Part shown: in pieces, positions 41,331 to 51,444 of the stretch
How the letters are laid out: every line of letters begins with the position of its first letter
Numbering within the stretch: the first letter of the stretch is position 1
Source: JABCPE02 sp963509715
GTDB taxonomy: Bacteria; Bacteroidota; Bacteroidia; Flavobacteriales; Weeksellaceae
Direction of reading: 5' to 3'
NCBI GenBank assembly: GCA_963509715.1
Contig: CAUPCB010000003.1
Span: 13,550 to 77,549, forward strand
Length of the DNA: 64,000 nucleotides
The notes under the pieces: model-generated
The model's database searches: none
What the model was told of the DNA's origin: nothing
Seen by the model: only the letters and a program-made list of their open reading frames with translations
Made by a program: the position numbers and the translations under genes

Positions 41331-42680
41331 TTAATCTTCTTTTTTAGATTTAGTTTGAATTTCTTTCATGAACTCGTCATAAGAGATTTTCTTTTCTGTT
41401 TTTTTAGCTTTTTCTAAAACTACACTTCTGATTTTTATTAAAAGAACCTCAGAAGAATATCTTCTCATTTGTTCTCTGTCTCTCAGCATTTCTAGCACAT
41501 ATCTGTGTAGCTCTTGGTCACCGATGTGGTGCACTCCATGAGACATCAGCTGATTTCTGAAAGAAAGTTTCGCATGCTCCAATACTTCCTCGAAATCATA
41601 CTGAATATCATTAGAAACTCTTAGTTTGTTTTCTACCATCTGAGCGATTAGAGCAGATTTTTCGTTTTCTATGATTTGTTTCGCTCTGTCTTCTTCAGTG
41701 ATTTCTGGATTAGAATACATTACCCATTTTACAAGGAATGCTTCTGGAATTTTTAGGAAATCTTCTTTGTAGATTTGTTCTAAAACTTTGCTTACAAATA
41801 CAGCTTCAGAATTTTGTTTGAAGAAATCATCCAATTCAGATTTTACTCTTGCTTTTAGTTCTTCTTCAGATTTGATTTCGTCTTTTCCGTAAACTTTATC
41901 GAATAATTCTTGGTTAAGCTCAGCGTCTTTTAATTCAAAAATTTCCTGAACTTTCACTTGGAATTTTTCATTTCCTAAATGTGTGATTTCTATATCATGG
42001 AAACCTAGCTCTCTCGCAAGTTCGTTGTCGTTTGCTTTTAATTCTTCCGCAGAGATTTCTTTAGTTTCACCTACTTTTAGCCCTTTTATAATAGGGAAAA
42101 TCGCAGTGTTTTCTTCTGTTGCAGAAAGATATTTAGGCTTGTGTACAGGTTTTGCATCACCTTCCACGATTTCAGTAACTTCAAAGTTAATGTGAGAGTT
42201 TTTAGTTGCTTTGTCTTTAACAACTTTTTCTGCAAATCTTTTTTGCATATTTCCTACGCTCTTCATTACTTCTTTGTCTGTAGCTTCTACTTCATAGTAT
42301 TCAGCAGCGTATTTAGATAAGTCAATTTCAAATTCTGGCTCGAAACCAATTTCAAAACTTACAGAAACCTCCTCTGCATTGAAATCTAATGCTTGTGTAT
42401 CCTGTGGAATAGGCTGTCCTAGAAGTCTTATGTTGTTATCAGCAACATATTTGTCCAAAGACTCAGAAATCTTTCTGTTGATTTCTTCTAGTGTAACAGC
42501 TTCTTCATATTGTTTTTTGATAAGGCTCATAGGCGCTTTCCCTTTTCTGAAGCCAGGTATAGTTGCTCTTTTAGCATAAGAGTTTAGTGCATCATCTACT
42601 TTTTCCTTGTAATCTGATTTATTCAGTGTAATTGTAAGTAAAGCACTTACATCATCGTGGTTAGTTCTCGTAACATTCAT
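41331..42680 (-). CDS. tig: Trigger factor
   Basis: A 449-aa ribosome-associated chaperone with peptidyl-prolyl isomerase. The ribosome-binding tail has the signature PGFRKGKAPMSLIKKQY (about 42-58; FRK motif). The PPIase domain is weakly conserved, as in bacteroidetes; the helical C-terminal arms follow with YKEDFLKIPEAFLVKWV. The ATG at 42680 is chosen, giving MNVTRTNHDDVSALLTITL; a longer upstream frame includes the promoter box. It is divergent from rpoB. Confidence 0.94.
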   Translation of the reverse strand: MNVTRTNHDDVSALLTITLNKSDYKEKVDDALNSYAKRATIPGFRKGKAPMSLIKKQYEEAVTLEEINRKISESLDKYVADNNIRLLGQPIPQDTQALDFNAEEVSVSFEIGFEPEFEIDLSKYAAEYYEVEATDKEVMKSVGNMQKRFAEKVVKDKATKNSHINFEVTEIVEGDAKPVHKPKYLSATEENTAIFPIIKGLKVGETKEISAEELKANDNELARELGFHDIEITHLGNEKFQVKVQEIFELKDAELNQELFDKVYGKDEIKSEEELKARVKSELDDFFKQNSEAVFVSKVLEQIYKEDFLKIPEAFLVKWVMYSNPEITEEDRAKQIIENEKSALIAQMVENKLRVSNDIQYDFEEVLEHAKLSFRNQLMSHGVHHIGDQELHRYVLEMLRDREQMRRYSSEVLLIKIRSVVLEKAKKTEKKISYDEFMKEIQTKSKKED

Positions 42681-42702
42681 TTTCCTGAAAATTTTTAAAG
42701 TG

Positions 42703-42710
42703 CAAAAGTA
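42703..42710 (-). promoter_or_regulatory. Putative -7 box for tig
   Basis: Minus strand TACTTTTG, 22 nt upstream of the tig ATG. No TTG at the expected distance. Confidence 0.5.
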
Positions 42711-42863
42711 CAATTTTTTGTTTAAAAAATATCTTTTTTCTATGTGAATTTTCTCATAAATCTGTGATTTTATTTTAAGTCTAACAAGTACTGATTATCA
42801 GTAAGTTATGAATTTAACTAAAATTAACTTGGATTTTTCATTAAATATTTCATGAAAAATAAT

Positions 42864-42871
42864 TATATTTG
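42864..42871 (+). promoter_or_regulatory. Putative -7 box for the rpoBC transcript
   Basis: TATATTTG matches TAnnTTTG. Transcripts starting here would carry a leader of about 310 nt. The -33 element is T-rich but lacks TTG at the usual distance. Confidence 0.5.
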
Positions 42872-42903
42872 CAGACCATTTTACGCTATTGGAAAATTTA
42901 TAG

Positions 42904-42968
42904 ACATGCATAGAAATAGAATGACTCTTATACAGTGTTGTATAGGGGATTTCGTATTTTGTGCATGT
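42904..42968 (+). ncRNA. Structured leader element upstream of rpoB (candidate)
   Basis: Three nested helices: ACATGCA (42904-42910) with TGCATGT (42962-42968); AAATA (42914-42918) with TATTT (42955-42959); and CTTATACA (42927-42934) with TGTATAGG (42939-42946), extended by two pairs, around a GTGT loop. The whole forms one extended 65-nt hairpin. A short reading frame runs through it. No known RNA family was recognised. Confidence 0.35.
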
Positions 42969-42974
42969 GTGTAA
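42906..42974 (+). other. Possible 22-codon Cys-rich leader ORF before rpoB
   Basis: ATG 42906 to TAA 42974 encodes MHRNRMTLIQCCIGDFVFCACV, with four Cys. The ATG is about 30 nt after the predicted transcription start, a normal leader length. The frame overlaps the hairpin at 42904-42968, so its translation would melt the structure. Translation is not shown. Confidence 0.3.
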
Positions 42975-43189
42975 CTGAAAATAGCAGGATGGGAAAAATA
43001 TTTTGCACTACGCTGTGAAAAGATATACCAGTGTTGCAGTTAGAAAAGGCTGATTTTTAGGATGATGATGGGAAGGGTGTTTCTGATAGCGTGGATACAA
43101 AATCTTTCATTGTCATCATTTCTTGATTTGGTTCTTTTCTGATATTTTTCTGTGAACAAAATATTTTACTAACATTCTTAGAGTTTTTT

Positions 43190-46100
43190 ATGAGCAAATC
43201 AAAAACGATGAAAGACACTCAGGGAAATCAAAGGATTAATTTTGCTTCTGCAAGAGGAGTAGAAGTTCCTGATTTCTTGGATATTCAGGTGGAATCATTC
43301 AAAGAGTTTTTCCAGCTGGATACATTGCCTGAGGACAGAAAAAAGGAAGGTCTTTATAAGACTTTTCAGGAAAATTTCCCAATTACAGATTCCAGAAACC
43401 AATTTGTTTTGGAATTTTTAGATTATATGATAGATTCTCCTCGTTATTCTATTGATGAATGTATCGAGAGAGGGCTTACATATAGTGTTCCACTAAAAGC
43501 AAGGCTTAAACTATATTGTACAGATCCAGAGCATGAGGATTTTGAAACAGTTATCCAAGATGTGTATCTAGGGCCAGTTCCATATATGACGCCTTCTGGG
43601 TCGTTCATTGTCAATGGAGCAGAAAGGGTAGTTGTTACACAGCTTCACCGTTCGCCAGGAGTGTTTTTTGGACAGACTTACCATGCTAACGGAACTAAAC
43701 TTTATTATTCAAGAATTATCCCATTCAAAGGGTCTTGGATGGAATTTACTACGGATATCAATAATGTGATGTATGCATATATTGACCGTAAGAAAAAATT
43801 GCCTTTCACTACTTTATTAAGAGCTATTGGTTATGAATCTGATAAGGATATTCTTCAGATTTTTGACTTGGCAGAAGAAGTAAAAGTGAACAAAGCTAAC
43901 CTGAAAAAAGTAGAAGGAAGAACTTTGGCTGCCAGAGTTCTGAATACTTGGTTCGAGGACTTTGTGGATGAAGATACAGGAGAGGTGGTTTCTATCGAAA
44001 GAAACGAAATTATCCTTGATAGAGAGACTATTCTAGAAAAAGAGCATTTGGATTTGATTCTTGAATCTGGAGTGAAAACTATCTTGTTGCATAACGAAAA
44101 CAGCAGCGAGTTCTCTATCATCCAAAATACATTACAAAAAGACCCTACAAACTCTGAAAAAGAGGCTGTGGAGTACATCTATCGTCAGTTGAGAAATGCT
44201 GATCCGCCAGATGAAGAAACAGCTAGAAAAATCATTGAAAACTTGTTCTTCTCAGAGCAAAGATACTCTTTAGGAGAGGTAGGTAGATATAGATTAAATA
44301 AAAAATTAGAATTAAATATCCCTGTTGAGACAGAGGTTCTTACGAAAGAGGATATTATCGCTATCGTTCGTCACTTGATAGAACTAGCTAACTCTAAAGC
44401 AGAAGTGGATGATATAGACCACCTTTCTAACAGAAGAATTAAGACTGTTGGAGAGCAGTTGGCTGGTCAGTTTGGAGTGGGACTTTCTAGAATTGCTAGA
44501 ACAATTAAGGAAAGAATGAATGTTCGTGATAATGAGATATTTACACCATTGGATTTGGTTAATGCTAAGACATTGACTTCTGTGGTTAATTCATTCTTCG
44601 GAACCAACCAGTTGTCTCAGTTCATGGACCAAACGAACCCGCTTTCTGAGGTTACTCACAAGCGAAGACTTTCTGCACTAGGGCCTGGTGGTCTTTCTAG
44701 AGAAAGAGCAGGTTTCGAGGTGCGAGATGTCCACCATACGCACTACGGAAGAATTTGTCCTATTGAGACACCAGAGGGGCCAAACATTGGTTTGATTTCT
44801 TCTTTGGGATGTTATGCTAAAATCAATAATTTAGGTTTCATAGAAACACCATATAGAAAAGTAGAAAACGGAAAAGTAGATTACAAATCTGCTCCTATAT
44901 ATCTGAATGCAGAAGATGAGGAATCAAAAATTATTGCACAGGCTAATATCGACATTAAAGAAGATGGAACTATCTTGACAGAGAGAGTTATCGCCCGTTT
45001 GGATGGAGATTATCCAGTGGTAGAGCCAGAACAGGTAGATTTGATAGACATCGCACCGAACCAGATTTCTGGTATTTCTGCATCTCTAATTCCGTTCTTG
45101 GAGCATGATGATGCGAATCGTGCATTGATGGGTTCAAACATGATGCGTCAAGCGGTACCGCTACTAAGACCAGAAGCTCCTATTGTAGGAACTGGACTAG
45201 AGAGACAAGTAGCAAAAGACTCTAGAGTATTGATAAATGCTGAAGGAAAAGGAGAAGTAGAATATGTAGACGCAGATAAAATTGTTATCAAATACGAAAG
45301 AACAGAGAATGAAGATTTGGTTTCTTTCGAATCTGCGACTAAAACATATTATTTAACTAAATTTAGAAAAACCAACCAATCTACGACTATCACCCTAAAA
45401 CCTATCGTGAGAGAAGGAGATAAGGTGGAAAAAGGTCAAGTTCTTTGTGAAGGTTATGCTACTGAAAACGGTGAATTGGCATTGGGTAGAAACCTAGTGG
45501 TAGCGTTCATGCCGTGGAAAGGGTATAACTTCGAGGACGCTATCGTAATCAATGAAAAAGTAGTTCGTGAGGACTGGTTTACTTCTATCCATATAGATGA
45601 ATATTCTTTGGAAGTTCGTGATACTAAACTTGGTATGGAAGAGCTTACAGCAGATATCCCAAATGTATCGGAAGAAGCTACCAAAGACCTTGATGAAAAT
45701 GGTATGATTAGAATCGGAGCAGAGGTAAAACCTGGCGACATTCTTATCGGGAAAATTACTCCAAAAGGAGAGTCTGACCCTACACCAGAAGAAAAACTAT
45801 TGAGAGCTATCTTCGGAGACAAAGCAGGTGATGTGAAAGATGCTTCATTGAAAGCTGACTCTTCATTGAGAGGGGTAGTGGTTGATAAAAAACTATTCTC
45901 TAGAAACATCAAAGATAGAAAGAAAAGAAGCGAAGAAAAGCTAAAATTAGAAGAGGTAGAAAACAAATTCCAAAAGGAGTTTGACAGCCTTAGAAATACT
46001 TTGCTGGAAAAACTAAATGCTATCGTAGGTGGAGAGACTTCACAAGGAGTTAAAAATGACCTTGGAGAGGAAATTATCGGAAAAGGTAAATTTACGATGA

Positions 46101-47011
46101 AACTCTTGTCTAGCATAGAGGATTACAACACCGTGAGTGGTGCTGACTGGACTGCAGATGAGGAGAAAAATGCATTGGTAAATACCTTGATTAACAATTA
46201 TAAAATCAAGTTTAATGATTTACAAGGAGTTAAAAACAGAGAGAAATTCACTATTTCTATCGGGGATGAGCTTCCTACGGGAATCATTAAATTAGCTAAA
46301 GTTTATATCGCTAAGAAGAGAAAACTGAATGTAGGGGATAAAATGGCAGGACGACACGGTAACAAGGGTATCGTTTCTAGAATCGTGCGTCAGGAAGATA
46401 TGCCTTTCTTGGAAGATGGAACACCAGTGGATATCGTACTAAACCCACTAGGGGTACCTTCGCGTATGAACATTGGTCAGATTTACGAGACAGTTCTTGG
46501 ATGGGCAGGTAAGAAATTAGGATTGAAATTTGCGACACCTATCTTTGATGGAGCAAGTCTAGATCAGATTACAGAATACACAGACCAAGCAGGTCTTCCT
46601 AAATACGGAAATACATATCTGTATGATGGAGGAACAGGGGAGAGATTTACTCAGCCAGCTACTGTGGGAGTTATCTACATGCTGAAACTAGGACACATGG
46701 TAGATGATAAGATGCACGCTCGTTCTATCGGTCCTTACTCTCTTATCACGCAGCAGCCACTCGGTGGTAAAGCACAGTTTGGTGGTCAGCGTTTCGGAGA
46801 GATGGAGGTTTGGGCTCTTGAGGCGTTCGGAGCGTCTAATATCCTAAGAGAAATCTTGACTGTGAAGTCTGATGATGTCATGGGTAGAGCGAAAACTTAT
46901 GAAGCAATCGCAAAAGGTGAATCGATGCCAGAACCAGGTATCCCAGAATCATTCAATGTATTGCTGCACGAGTTACAAGGTCTTGGACTTGATGTAAGAC
47001 TTGAAGAATAA
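43190..47011 (+). CDS. rpoB: DNA-directed RNA polymerase subunit beta
   Basis: A 1273-aa beta subunit. Conserved stretches include the GSFIVNGAERVVVTQLHRSPG lobe, the rifampicin-pocket region FFGTNQLSQFMDQTNPLSEVTHKRRLSALGPGGLSRERAG (about 470-515; wild-type-like Q, D, H, R, S positions), KMAGRHGNKG and the C-terminal GGQRFGEMEVWALEAFGA switch. The length fits bacteroidetes, which lack the large Proteobacterial insertions. rpoC starts 71 nt downstream. Upstream ribosomal genes are missing. Confidence 0.98.
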   Translation: MSKSKTMKDTQGNQRINFASARGVEVPDFLDIQVESFKEFFQLDTLPEDRKKEGLYKTFQENFPITDSRNQFVLEFLDYMIDSPRYSIDECIERGLTYSVPLKARLKLYCTDPEHEDFETVIQDVYLGPVPYMTPSGSFIVNGAERVVVTQLHRSPGVFFGQTYHANGTKLYYSRIIPFKGSWMEFTTDINNVMYAYIDRKKKLPFTTLLRAIGYESDKDILQIFDLAEEVKVNKANLKKVEGRTLAARVLNTWFEDFVDEDTGEVVSIERNEIILDRETILEKEHLDLILESGVKTILLHNENSSEFSIIQNTLQKDPTNSEKEAVEYIYRQLRNADPPDEETARKIIENLFFSEQRYSLGEVGRYRLNKKLELNIPVETEVLTKEDIIAIVRHLIELANSKAEVDDIDHLSNRRIKTVGEQLAGQFGVGLSRIARTIKERMNVRDNEIFTPLDLVNAKTLTSVVNSFFGTNQLSQFMDQTNPLSEVTHKRRLSALGPGGLSRERAGFEVRDVHHTHYGRICPIETPEGPNIGLISSLGCYAKINNLGFIETPYRKVENGKVDYKSAPIYLNAEDEESKIIAQANIDIKEDGTILTERVIARLDGDYPVVEPEQVDLIDIAPNQISGISASLIPFLEHDDANRALMGSNMMRQAVPLLRPEAPIVGTGLERQVAKDSRVLINAEGKGEVEYVDADKIVIKYERTENEDLVSFESATKTYYLTKFRKTNQSTTITLKPIVREGDKVEKGQVLCEGYATENGELALGRNLVVAFMPWKGYNFEDAIVINEKVVREDWFTSIHIDEYSLEVRDTKLGMEELTADIPNVSEEATKDLDENGMIRIGAEVKPGDILIGKITPKGESDPTPEEKLLRAIFGDKAGDVKDASLKADSSLRGVVVDKKLFSRNIKDRKKRSEEKLKLEEVENKFQKEFDSLRNTLLEKLNAIVGGETSQGVKNDLGEEIIGKGKFTMKLLSSIEDYNTVSGADWTADEEKNALVNTLINNYKIKFNDLQGVKNREKFTISIGDELPTGIIKLAKVYIAKKRKLNVGDKMAGRHGNKGIVSRIVRQEDMPFLEDGTPVDIVLNPLGVPSRMNIGQIYETVLGWAGKKLGLKFATPIFDGASLDQITEYTDQAGLPKYGNTYLYDGGTGERFTQPATVGVIYMLKLGHMVDDKMHARSIGPYSLITQQPLGGKAQFGGQRFGEMEVWALEAFGASNILREILTVKSDDVMGRAKTYEAIAKGESMPEPGIPESFNVLLHELQGLGLDVRLEE

Positions 47012-47082
47012 TAGACAAAATGAGATACAGAAACTCAGATTGTATTATGGCTTAAAGTTCTTTTAATCTAAAAAAAATAAAA

Positions 47083-50000
47083 ATGTCAAATAAAAATAAA
47101 ACAAGTAGATTTAGCAAAATCACGATAGGTTTAGCATCACCAGAATCTATTCTTCAAGAATCCAAAGGAGAGGTTCTAAAGCCTGAAACTATCAACTATA
47201 GAACGCACAAACCAGAGAGAGATGGTCTGTTTTGTGAGAAAATCTTTGGACCTGTAAAGGACTATGAATGTGCTTGTGGTAAGTATAAGAGAATAAGATA
47301 TAAAGGTATCGTCTGCGACCGATGCGGGGTAGAAGTTACTGAGAAAAAAGTACGAAGAGAGCGTATAGGACATATCAACTTGGTGGTTCCTATCGCGCAC
47401 ATCTGGTATTTCCGTTCCCTTCCGAACAAAATCGGATATCTTCTAGGGCTTCCTTCTAAGAAGCTGGATATGATTATCTACTACGAAAGATATGTAGTTA
47501 TCCAGCAGGGGATTGCAAGAAAAGCAGATGGTTCTGATTTTGATGAAATGGAATTCCTTACAGAGGAAGAATACTTAGATGTATTAGATTCTATTCCAGC
47601 TGAAAACCAGTATCTTGATGATTCAGACCCAAATAAATTCATTGCAAAAATGGGGGCTGAGGCTATCGAAGATTTATTGAAGAGAATAGACCTTGATGAG
47701 CTTTCTTATGATTTGAGACACAAGGCTCATAACGAAACTTCTAAACAAAGAAGAACAGAGGCGCTGAAAAGGCTTTCTGTGGTGGAAGCATTGAGAGGAG
47801 CAAACACGAGAATGATTAACCGCCCAGAGTGGATGGTGATGCGTGTGCTTCCTGTTACGCCGCCAGAGCTTAGACCTCTAGTTCCGCTTGATGGTGGTCG
47901 TTTCGCTACTTCGGATCTGAATGACCTTTACCGAAGAGTAATCATCAGAAATAACCGTTTGAAGAGATTGATGGAAATCAAAGCTCCAGAGGTTATCTTG
48001 AGAAACGAGAAGCGTATGCTTCAGGAGGCGGTAGATTCATTGTTTGATAATACAAGAAAATCTTCAGCTGTAAAATCTGAATCAAACAGACCACTGAAAT
48101 CACTTTCTGATTCATTGAAAGGAAAACAAGGGCGTTTCCGTCAGAACTTGCTAGGTAAGAGGGTGGACTACTCTGCACGTTCAGTTATCGTCGTAGGGCC
48201 AGAGCTTCAGCTTCATGAGTGCGGTATCCCTAAAGATATGGCAGCAGAGCTTTATAAGCCGTTCATTATCAGAAAATTGATAGAAAGAGGAATCGTAAAA
48301 ACGGTAAAATCTGCGAAGAGAATTATCGACAGAAAAGAACCTGTTGTATATGATATTTTGGAGAATGTGATGAAAGGACATCCAGTTCTTCTGAACCGTG
48401 CGCCTACGCTTCACAGACTTGGTATTCAGGCATTCCAGCCTAAGATGATCGAGGGGAAAGCTATCCAGCTTCACCCATTGGTAACGACAGCCTTCAACGC
48501 CGATTTCGACGGTGACCAGATGGCGGTTCACTTACCACTAGGTCCAGAGGCTATCTTGGAAGCACAATTATTGATGCTTGGTTCTCAGAATATCTTGAAC
48601 CCTGCGAATGGTTCGCCTATCACTGTCCCTTCTCAGGACATGGTATTGGGGCTTTATTTCATGACGAAAGAAGCTCACTCTACCAATGATTATAAAGTGA
48701 AAGGTGAAGGCCTAGTATTCTACTCTCCAGAAGAGGCGGAAATAGCCTATGCAGAGGGAAAAGCATCACTGAATGCGAAAGTAAAATGCCGTTTGACTTT
48801 GAAAGAAAACGGAGAACTTGTAACGAAACTTATCCCAACTACAGTAGGTAGAATTTTGTTTAACCAAATTGTACCGAAAGAAGTAGGATATATAGATACA
48901 TTATTGACTAAAAAATCGCTGAGAGATGTCATCGGTACTATCCTTGCGGAGACAGATTTCCCTACTACGGTGAAATTCTTGGACGATATGAAAAACCTTG
49001 GTTATATGAACGCCTTCAAAGGAGGACTTTCATTTAGCTTAGCGGATATCGTAGTTCCAGAGGAGAAAAAACAAATGATCGCTCAGGCGGTGGAAACTGT
49101 GGATGGCATCAAGGACAACTATAACATGGGGCTTATCACCGATACAGAGCGTTATAACCAAGTTATCGATGTTTGGACAAATACCAATGCAGGTCTTACA
49201 GAGATGATTATGAGCAGAATGAAAACCGACCAAGGTGGATTTAACTCTGTTTATATGATGCTAGACTCTGGAGCGAGGGGATCTAAAGAACAGATTCGTC
49301 AGCTCTCTGGTATGCGTGGTTTGATGGCAAAACCTCAGAAAGCTGGTTCTACAGGAGCAGAAATCATTGAAAACCCGATTGTAGCTAACTTTAAAGAAGG
49401 TCTTTCTATCCTAGAATACTTCATCTCTACCCACGGGGCGAGAAAAGGTCTTGCGGATACGGCGCTTAAGACTGCCGATGCAGGATATTTGACAAGAAGA
49501 CTTGTGGATGTGGCTCAGGATGTGATTATTACAGAAGATGACTGTGGTACACTGAGAGGGGTAGAAGTTTCTCCATTGAAGAAAAATGATGAAATCGTAG
49601 AAAGACTTTCCGAAAGAATTTTGGGTAGAGTTTCTCTTCATGATGTATACGATCCAGAAACGGATGAACTTATCGTAGCAGCAGACCAGATTATAAGCGA
49701 AGCTTTAGCGAAAAAAATAGAAGAAGCTGGAATCGAGACTGTAGAAGTTCGTTCTCCACTAAGCTGTGAGGCTAAAAAAGGTATCTGTGCGAGATGTTAT
49801 GGTAGAAACTTGGCAACTGGTAAGATGATTCACATGGGTGAAGCTGTGGGAGTTATCGCAGCGCAGTCTATCGGGGAACCAGGTACACAGCTGACACTGA
49901 GAACCTTCCACCAAGGGGGTACTGCGGGAAATGTCTCTGTAAATCCTTCCATCACAGCGAGAAGAGATGGTATCGTAGAAATGGATGAGGTGAGAACCAT

Positions 50001-51348
50001 CACATCAGAAGACGAAAACGGAAACAAAACCGAAGTGGTTGTATCTCGTTCTACGGAATTCCGTTTAGTAGCTGATAATGAAGCAAGAACGCCTATCATG
50101 GTGGCAAACATCCCTTATGGTGCAGTTCTTTCTGTGAAGCCAGGTGATAAAGTGAAAAAAGGAGACCTCATCTGTAAGTGGGATCCATATAACGCCGTTA
50201 TCATCGCGGAAACTACAGGTAAGATAGAATACGAAGATATCATCCAAGGTAGAACTTTCCAATTGGAAATAGACGAGCAGACAGGTTTCGAGGAGAAAGT
50301 AATTTCAGAATCAAGAGACAAAAAAGCTGTTCCTACATTGAGAGTGGTAGATTCTAAAGGTGTAGAGCAAAAAGCTTACAACCTTCCTGTGGGAGCCCAC
50401 TTGATGGTAAATGACGGAGAAAAAATCAAAGCTGGTAAAATCTTGATAAAAATCCCTAGAAAATCTGCAAAAGCAGGGGATATCACCGGAGGTCTACCGA
50501 GAGTTACCGAATTGTTCGAAGCGAGAAACCCTTCTAACCCAGCTGTAGTAACAGAGATAGATGGAGTGGTATCTTACGGAAAAATCAAGCGTGGTAACAG
50601 AGAGCTTATCGTAGAGTCTAGAACAGGAGAAATTAGAAAATATTTAGTGAAACTTTCCAGCCAGATTATCGTTCAGGAAAATGACTTCGTGAGAGCAGGA
50701 GATCCGCTTTCTGATGGTGCGATTACACCAGACGATATCTTAGCAATCAAAGGGCCTACTGCGGTTCAGGAATACATCGTGAACGAAATCCAAGAGGTAT
50801 ATCGTCTTCAAGGGGTGAAAATCGATGACAAACACTTTGAAATTATCGTAAGACAGATGATGACAAAAGTGGAAATCGTAGATGCAGGAGATACTCAGTT
50901 CTTGGAAGGAAGCCTTGAGCACAAACTAGATTTCATCGAAGAAAACGACAGAGTATTCGGATTGAAAGTAGTTGTAGATGCAGGAGATTCTAAAGAATTG
51001 AAACCAGGGCAGATGATTACAGCAAGAGAGCTGAGAGATGAAAACTCTAAACTGAAGAGAGAAGATTTACAGTTGGTACAAGTGAGAGAAGCGCTTACAG
51101 CGACTGCAAATCCAGTGCTTCAGGGTATTACGAGAGCAGCTCTTCAGACAAAATCATTCATGTCTGCGGCATCATTCCAGGAAACTACCAAAGTACTAAA
51201 CGAAGCGGCTGTTTCTGGTAAAGTAGATGAGCTGAACGGTCTGAAAGAAAATGTAATCGTAGGACACAGAATCCCTGCGGGTACAGGTCTGAAAGACTAC
51301 CAGAACATCATCGTAGGTTCTAATAGAGAGTTTGAAGATATTAAATAA
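47083..51348 (+). CDS. rpoC: DNA-directed RNA polymerase subunit beta'
   Basis: A 1421-aa beta' subunit. The N-terminal zinc site is C63, C65, C78 and C81 (CACG and CDRCG). The catalytic loop NADFDGDQMAVH carries D474, D476 and D478, which bind Mg. The bridge helix and trigger loop follow in AGDTALKTADAGYLTRRL-type sequence and SIGEPGTQLTLRTFH. The second zinc site has CEAKKGICARCYG. Full length. A hairpin and then the DUF3467 gene follow. Confidence 0.98.
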   Translation: MSNKNKTSRFSKITIGLASPESILQESKGEVLKPETINYRTHKPERDGLFCEKIFGPVKDYECACGKYKRIRYKGIVCDRCGVEVTEKKVRRERIGHINLVVPIAHIWYFRSLPNKIGYLLGLPSKKLDMIIYYERYVVIQQGIARKADGSDFDEMEFLTEEEYLDVLDSIPAENQYLDDSDPNKFIAKMGAEAIEDLLKRIDLDELSYDLRHKAHNETSKQRRTEALKRLSVVEALRGANTRMINRPEWMVMRVLPVTPPELRPLVPLDGGRFATSDLNDLYRRVIIRNNRLKRLMEIKAPEVILRNEKRMLQEAVDSLFDNTRKSSAVKSESNRPLKSLSDSLKGKQGRFRQNLLGKRVDYSARSVIVVGPELQLHECGIPKDMAAELYKPFIIRKLIERGIVKTVKSAKRIIDRKEPVVYDILENVMKGHPVLLNRAPTLHRLGIQAFQPKMIEGKAIQLHPLVTTAFNADFDGDQMAVHLPLGPEAILEAQLLMLGSQNILNPANGSPITVPSQDMVLGLYFMTKEAHSTNDYKVKGEGLVFYSPEEAEIAYAEGKASLNAKVKCRLTLKENGELVTKLIPTTVGRILFNQIVPKEVGYIDTLLTKKSLRDVIGTILAETDFPTTVKFLDDMKNLGYMNAFKGGLSFSLADIVVPEEKKQMIAQAVETVDGIKDNYNMGLITDTERYNQVIDVWTNTNAGLTEMIMSRMKTDQGGFNSVYMMLDSGARGSKEQIRQLSGMRGLMAKPQKAGSTGAEIIENPIVANFKEGLSILEYFISTHGARKGLADTALKTADAGYLTRRLVDVAQDVIITEDDCGTLRGVEVSPLKKNDEIVERLSERILGRVSLHDVYDPETDELIVAADQIISEALAKKIEEAGIETVEVRSPLSCEAKKGICARCYGRNLATGKMIHMGEAVGVIAAQSIGEPGTQLTLRTFHQGGTAGNVSVNPSITARRDGIVEMDEVRTITSEDENGNKTEVVVSRSTEFRLVADNEARTPIMVANIPYGAVLSVKPGDKVKKGDLICKWDPYNAVIIAETTGKIEYEDIIQGRTFQLEIDEQTGFEEKVISESRDKKAVPTLRVVDSKGVEQKAYNLPVGAHLMVNDGEKIKAGKILIKIPRKSAKAGDITGGLPRVTELFEARNPSNPAVVTEIDGVVSYGKIKRGNRELIVESRTGEIRKYLVKLSSQIIVQENDFVRAGDPLSDGAITPDDILAIKGPTAVQEYIVNEIQEVYRLQGVKIDDKHFEIIVRQMMTKVEIVDAGDTQFLEGSLEHKLDFIEENDRVFGLKVVVDAGDSKELKPGQMITARELRDENSKLKREDLQLVQVREALTATANPVLQGITRAALQTKSFMSAASFQETTKVLNEAAVSGKVDELNGLKENVIVGHRIPAGTGLKDYQNIIVGSNREFEDIK

Positions 51349-51362
51349 AAATAAACGAAATT

Positions 51363-51410
51363 AAAATTTGAGGTTTGAAATAAATTTAATATCTTCACAC
51401 CTCAAATTTT
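51363..51410 (+). terminator. Hairpin after rpoC (possible terminator)
   Basis: A perfect 12-bp stem AAAATTTGAGGT (51363-51374) with ACCTCAAATTTT (51399-51410), a 24-nt loop and only four T's. Probably a partial terminator; the DUF3467 gene lies 35 nt beyond. Confidence 0.55.
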
Positions 51411-51444
51411 AATATAGTATTAACCAATAAAAAATAAAATAAAA

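Larger units (their letters stand above)
42681..43189 (+). other. 509-nt region between tig and rpoB
   Basis: No full gene is present. It holds the tig promoter (left), a rightward -7 box TATATTTG (42864-42871), and then about 310 nt of leader ahead of rpoB. The leader has a nested hairpin (42904-42968), a 22-codon frame (42906-42974) and a longer pairing ATGATGA/TCATCAT (about 43062-43068 with 43113-43119). A second, weaker promoter TTG (43123-43125)-17 nt-TATTTTTC (43143-43150) lies close to rpoB. The ribosomal genes rplJ and rplL, usual here, are absent. Confidence 0.6.

Noticed and set aside
45454..46116. 220-aa minus-strand frame inside rpoB
   Set aside because: Ser/Phe-rich product opposite a highly conserved gene; shadow.
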